In this document: one piece after another, positions 4,469 to 7,479 of the stretch
Layout of the letters: every line of letters begins with the position of its first letter
How positions within the stretch are numbered: position 1 is the stretch's first letter
From: Candidatus Eiseniibacteriota bacterium
Lineage (GTDB): Bacteria > Eisenbacteria > RBG-16-71-46 > JAFGJU01
NCBI GenBank assembly: GCA_016928935.1
Contig: JAFGJU010000121.1
Span: forward strand, 1 to 7,479
Reading direction: 5' to 3'
Length of the DNA stretch: 7,479 nt
The notes under the pieces: generated by a model
Databases searched by the model: none
The model's input: the letters and a program-made list of their open reading frames with translations, nothing else
Told to the model about the DNA's origin: nothing
Translations under genes and position numbers: made by a program

Positions 4469-6004
4469 TTGAGAACGGCGACTCGTGGACTTTCGGCCAG
4501 AGGCACTCTTCTCACCCTGGCAGTGCTCATCCTCACGACGGCCCTCGCGACGGGCCCTTCGCACGCCCAGAAGTATCTCCCAACCTCGGATTTCTCGAGA
4601 GCCGCGGCTGTTCCGGAGCCCGTGAGACTCAACTGGGTGTCTGGAAGGTCATTCCAGCCCTCGTCCACTACCGGGCTGGTCGTTCCCGGCGGCGCCCCGG
4701 ACGAGGTCCGGCAACTGGCGTCGAACCTCAAGGACGCCATGAGAGACCTGTACGGCGTCAATCCGGAATTGATGGTCACAGATCTCATACCCGAGAAGAA
4801 CGTCATCCTCGTGGGCACGCTTCAGGACAGCAGCGCACTGGGACGTTTCCTTCCGAGTGCGTCGAGAGAGCAGTTCGGCAAGCACCCGAACCAGGGTTAC
4901 GCGTTGTCGGTCACAACGGACCGGGTCGTCCTCGTCGGCGGCAGCGCCGAGGGGCTGAGGTACGGCATGCAGACGCTGCTGCAGCTCGTCATGCCGGACC
5001 CCAGGGCCCAGACGCGCGTGATTCCACTGATGGAGATCGTGGATTTCCCGGCCGTGGAGATGAGGATGCTCCTTCTCCCGTTCGGCAGCTACAGGCAGGT
5101 GAGCCAGATGGGGGCGATGAGGGACCTCATCAACGTCGCGCAGGCGCTGCACATGAACGCTGTCATGCTTCAGGTGGACAACGCGACCATGTTCGATTCG
5201 GCTCCGGGTATGGCCAGGCCCGGAGCCACGCCAAAGGACACGCTGCGCGCGATGGTGCGGTACGCTCGCGAAGCGGGCCTGGAGGTGATTCCTCTCGTCT
5301 ACACGCTGAGCAAGCAGACCTCCCTGCTTTGCACTACTTATCCGACCCTGTGCCTCGACAAAGACACATACGACCCCTCTCACCCGAAGCTGTACGACAA
5401 GTTGTTCGCAATACTGGACGAAGTAATCGAAATCTTCCAGCCGCGCTACTTGCACATCGGACACGACGAAGTGCTGGCCCTCGCGAAGATGCCGCCGGCT
5501 GACGCGCAGAGACTGTTCTTGGACGACGTCTTGAAGATCCACGAACACCTCAAGAGCAAGAACGTCGGAACAATGATGTGGGCGGACATGCTGATCCACT
5601 CTCGGGACTGCCCCGGGCAGGACAACTGCCGCGGCTCCCTGGCGGGCGTTCACGCGGTGCTTGACTCTCTGCCCAAGGACATAGTGTTGGTCGACGCTCA
5701 TTACAGGCAGAGAAGCCCTGACTACCATTCGATGGACTACCTTCTATCCGAGGGGTTCTCGGTGCTGGGATGCGTTGCGAGCGACACATTCACGGTCAAC
5801 AGCTTCAGCAGGTACGCCGCCGGAAGAGACGGGAAGGTCCTCGGCATGGCAATGGCCCTGTGGGATTGGTCCCGGTACGGCGGAATGAGCACGCCCCGGA
5901 AGTCGTTGCGGCACGGAGCCGAGGCCTTCTGGCGCGGGGGAATCCCTCCCGAAGACCCGACGGGTGAGAACATACCGGAGGTTTTGAGGAACAACAGATA
6001 CTGA
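4469..6004 (+). CDS. Secreted glycoside hydrolase family 20-like (beta-N-acetylhexosaminidase type)
   Basis: 511 residues from TTG 4469, chosen because GGAGG precedes it and it begins a classic signal peptide: basic residues, hydrophobic 13-29, cleavage after SHA (33). An N-terminal GH20b-type domain (about 54-174, including NVILVGT and VVLVGGSAEGLRYGMQTLLQ) is followed by a TIM-barrel catalytic domain from about 190 (IVDFPAVEMRML). The catalytic pair is D333-E334 in HIGHDE (329-334). Family 20 normally has H-x-G-G-D-E; here the second Gly is His. In the family, Asp orients the substrate acetamido group and Glu is the acid, releasing terminal GlcNAc or GalNAc. MMWADML (369-375) and ALWDW (463-467) fit the substrate pocket. 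Cysteines at 288/295 and 381/387 could form disulfides outside the cytoplasm. Exact substrate unknown: peptidoglycan fragments, chitin oligomers or host glycans are possible. It is a single gene with its own promoter. Confidence 0.85.
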   Translation: MRTATRGLSARGTLLTLAVLILTTALATGPSHAQKYLPTSDFSRAAAVPEPVRLNWVSGRSFQPSSTTGLVVPGGAPDEVRQLASNLKDAMRDLYGVNPELMVTDLIPEKNVILVGTLQDSSALGRFLPSASREQFGKHPNQGYALSVTTDRVVLVGGSAEGLRYGMQTLLQLVMPDPRAQTRVIPLMEIVDFPAVEMRMLLLPFGSYRQVSQMGAMRDLINVAQALHMNAVMLQVDNATMFDSAPGMARPGATPKDTLRAMVRYAREAGLEVIPLVYTLSKQTSLLCTTYPTLCLDKDTYDPSHPKLYDKLFAILDEVIEIFQPRYLHIGHDEVLALAKMPPADAQRLFLDDVLKIHEHLKSKNVGTMMWADMLIHSRDCPGQDNCRGSLAGVHAVLDSLPKDIVLVDAHYRQRSPDYHSMDYLLSEGFSVLGCVASDTFTVNSFSRYAAGRDGKVLGMAMALWDWSRYGGMSTPRKSLRHGAEAFWRGGIPPEDPTGENIPEVLRNNRY

Positions 6005-6010
6005 CGGCCG

Positions 6011-6030
6011 GCGCTCTTCCCTAGGAGCGC
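6011..6030. terminator. Possible bidirectional terminator hairpin
   Basis: GCGCTC (6011-6016) and GAGCGC (6025-6030) form a perfect 6-pair stem with an 8-base loop between two convergent genes. It starts 7 bases after the hydrolase stop and contains the stop codon of the ATPase gene (6021-6023). No T-run follows on either strand, so intrinsic termination is unproven. Confidence 0.35.
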
Positions 6031-6758
6031 AGCATCGAAGGGACTTCCAGCCCGTGCGATTCCATGAGACGCCTGTCTCCCAGGATCGCTCGGGCTTCGC
6101 CGTCTGCAATCAACTCTCCCGAGTCCAGCAATAGAACCCTGCCGCACAAATCCAACACGCTGTCGATGTCGTGCGTCGAAATCACCTTCGTCGCGTCCAG
6201 GGACTCTATCAACCGAAGGAAGGCCCGCCTGCTCCTGGGGTCCATGTTGCTGGTCGGCTCGTCGAGGGCGATTATCTTGGGCCGCATGGCGAGGATGGCG
6301 GCCAGCGCCGCTTTCTTCTTCTGGCCGAAGCTGAGATGGTGCGGAGCCTTTCCGCCCTGACCGTCGAGGCCCGCCTCTTTCAGGGCCTGACCCACGCGGG
6401 CGTCCACTTCGTCCCGCGGGAGCCTCATGCTCAACGGCCCGAACGCGATGTCGTCAGCGACGGTCGCGCTGAATAACTGGTCGTCCGGGTCCTGGAAAAC
6501 GATGCCGACTCTTTTTCGGATGGCCTTGAGAGTCTGTTCCGACACTTCAAGCCCGTCCACGACGACCGAGCCCCGGCCCCGGAGAAGCCCGTTGAGATGA
6601 AAGAGCAGCGTTGACTTGCCCGCGCCGTTCGGGCCGACGACACCCACGCACTCGCCCTCGTTGACCCTGAATGAGACATCTCGGAGCGCAACTGTGCCGT
6701 CCGGGTACTTGAACGACAGGGAGTCTATTTGAATCACAGGTCTGGATGTCGTTGACAT
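6021..6758 (-). CDS. cbiO: ECF-type ABC transporter ATPase, CbiO-like
   Basis: 245 residues, full length for the family. All ATPase motifs are present: Walker A GPNGAGKST (42-50), Q-loop VFQDPDDQLFSATV (87-100) with Q89, signature LSFGQKKK (142-149), Walker B IIALDEPTS (162-170), and switch histidine in STHD (194-197). LSFGQ instead of LSGGQ, and the QDPDDQLF loop, are typical of CbiO/EcfA ATPases that power cobalt, nickel or vitamin importers. The protein works on the inner face of the membrane with CbiQ, encoded just upstream on the same strand after a 75-base gap. ATG 6758 is the only good start; the upstream G-run is a weak ribosome binding site. The substrate cannot be read from the ATPase. 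The gene appears to be last in its operon, ending 17 bases from the convergent hydrolase gene. Confidence 0.9.
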   Translation of the reverse strand: MSTTSRPVIQIDSLSFKYPDGTVALRDVSFRVNEGECVGVVGPNGAGKSTLLFHLNGLLRGRGSVVVDGLEVSEQTLKAIRKRVGIVFQDPDDQLFSATVADDIAFGPLSMRLPRDEVDARVGQALKEAGLDGQGGKAPHHLSFGQKKKAALAAILAMRPKIIALDEPTSNMDPRSRRAFLRLIESLDATKVISTHDIDSVLDLCGRVLLLDSGELIADGEARAILGDRRLMESHGLEVPSMLRS

Positions 6759-6833
6759 CGGAATGCCCCCCGCGTCTGACTCACGGGTCAGGGTGTCTCC
6801 AACTCCAAAGGCGCTCCAGCAGGCCTGACCGCC
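6759..6833 (-). other. Gap between cbiQ and cbiO
   Basis: 75 bases with no stop in the cbiO frame but no good start either, and no promoter pattern. Co-transcription of the two genes is likely. Confidence 0.4.
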
Positions 6834-7479
6834 TCAAGGCCTCAGGAGGACCGCAGCCAGGACGGGACCGAGCAGGAGGAGGGGAAACAAGGCGCCCGTC
6901 AGCGCAACCCGCCGACGCGGGGGTGCCTCCGAGGCAACGCCCGTTCGTGACGCGCGGGCGATGGGCTCCAACCCGTCGAAGCCCCTGGCGCACATGGCCA
7001 GGTACACTCTCTCGGCGCGTTCGTACGATTTCACGAGGAGGACGCCTATCAGACTCCCGAGGTAGCGGAACTCGGCGGGCCAGCGAAGTCGTCCCACTCT
7101 CCTCGCCTCCCACGACCTTCTGAGCCGCGAGAGCTCGTCCACGAGCACAAACAGGTATCTAAGCATGAAGCCGGTGGCCACAGTCAAGATCGCCGGCACG
7201 CCGGCCCTTCTCGCCGCCGTCAGGAGCCTGGCGCTCCCGGTCGTGCTCAACAAGAGGCCGAAAGTGAAAACCGAAATGAAGGACTTCACCGCCATAACGC
7301 CGAACGAAACGAGGGCAGCGTCGTTGCCTTCCTTCGCCGCCGGCCCCACTTCCATCCAGGAGTGGCCCGAGCCCCAGGACCCCCACGCGGGCGCGAGGTC
7401 CAGCCCTCGCCCCAACAGGTTGACCGCACCGATCAGCAGCACGAAAGGGACCACCACAAGTGTCCTGCGCAGGAGAAAA
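6834..7479 (-). CDS. cbiQ: ECF transporter transmembrane protein, CbiQ-like (5' end outside window)
   Basis: The minus-strand frame stays open to the right edge, giving 214 visible residues; the true start is outside, so the GTG at 7457 is internal. About 40 N-terminal residues are probably missing. The visible part begins FLLRRTLVVVPFVLLIGAV, like the RTLVVxPF segment of CbiQ. Hydrophobic helices follow at roughly visible residues 56-78, 93-115, 132-150 and 192-211. The two coupling motifs that contact the ATPases are present: EARR (124-127) and ARG within ERVYLAMCARGFDG (156-169). CbiQ/EcfT is the scaffold joining two ATPases to the substrate-binding membrane protein. In cobalt and nickel systems the order is often cbiM, cbiN, cbiQ, cbiO, so a CbiM-like component may lie to the right. 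The segment after the first helices (visible about 25-55, rich in Gly and Trp) fits the extracytoplasmic loop. Confidence 0.85.
   Translation of the reverse strand, partial: FLLRRTLVVVPFVLLIGAVNLLGRGLDLAPAWGSWGSGHSWMEVGPAAKEGNDAALVSFGVMAVKSFISVFTFGLLLSTTGSARLLTAARRAGVPAILTVATGFMLRYLFVLVDELSRLRRSWEARRVGRLRWPAEFRYLGSLIGVLLVKSYERAERVYLAMCARGFDGLEPIARASRTGVASEAPPRRRVALTGALFPLLLLGPVLAAVLLRP

Noticed and set aside
4649..5728. Long (359-codon) open frame on the minus strand opposite the hydrolase gene
   Set aside because: Its protein is rich in Arg, His, Val and Gln with no domain pattern, while the plus strand carries clear family-20 motifs. Typical antisense shadow in GC-rich DNA.

Overview
GC-rich bacterial window with eight protein-coding genes, two of them cut by the window edges, and no RNA gene, transposon or CRISPR array that I can see. 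Signal peptides, a small beta-rich protein ending in Tyr-Tyr-Phe (the usual end of an outer-membrane barrel) and a secreted hexosaminidase-type enzyme suggest a Gram-negative (diderm) organism. Good Shine-Dalgarno sites (GGAGG/AGGAG) and TTG starts are used. I cannot name the species; an uncultured GC-rich lineage is plausible but is only a guess.

Layout, left to right. 1-738 (minus): N-terminal half of a PilS/NtrB-like membrane sensor histidine kinase, running off the left edge. 739-1117: gene-free, with a possible promoter and a leader rich in competing inverted repeats. 1118-1573 (minus): DinB-superfamily protein. 1707-2597 (plus): divergent glycosyltransferase-2-like protein lacking the usual acidic motifs; its 3' end overlaps, tail to tail, a 147-residue membrane-anchored coiled-coil protein (2563-3006, minus). 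Upstream of that gene on the same strand is a small outer-membrane barrel candidate (3135-3662) with the best promoter in the window (3761-3789). 3827-4258 (minus): YfiM/DUF2279-like envelope protein, probably with a very short or absent leader. 4469-6004 (plus): secreted family-20 glycoside hydrolase, whose start I place at a TTG behind a GGAGG rather than at the farthest upstream start. 6021-6758 and 6834-7479 (minus): CbiO-type ATPase and CbiQ-type transmembrane subunit of an energy-coupling-factor (ECF) metal or vitamin importer, with cbiQ cut by the right edge.

How they fit together: the ECF genes clearly form one transport unit. The barrel and coiled-coil genes look co-transcribed and may be an envelope pair. 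The YfiM-like and hydrolase genes share a short divergent promoter region. Otherwise the window looks like ordinary chromosome with mixed envelope, sensing and transport functions. I find no clearly new system. The items most worth a second look are the degenerate glycosyltransferase, the barrel plus coiled-coil pair, the HIGHDE variant of the hydrolase active site, and the structured leader before the kinase.
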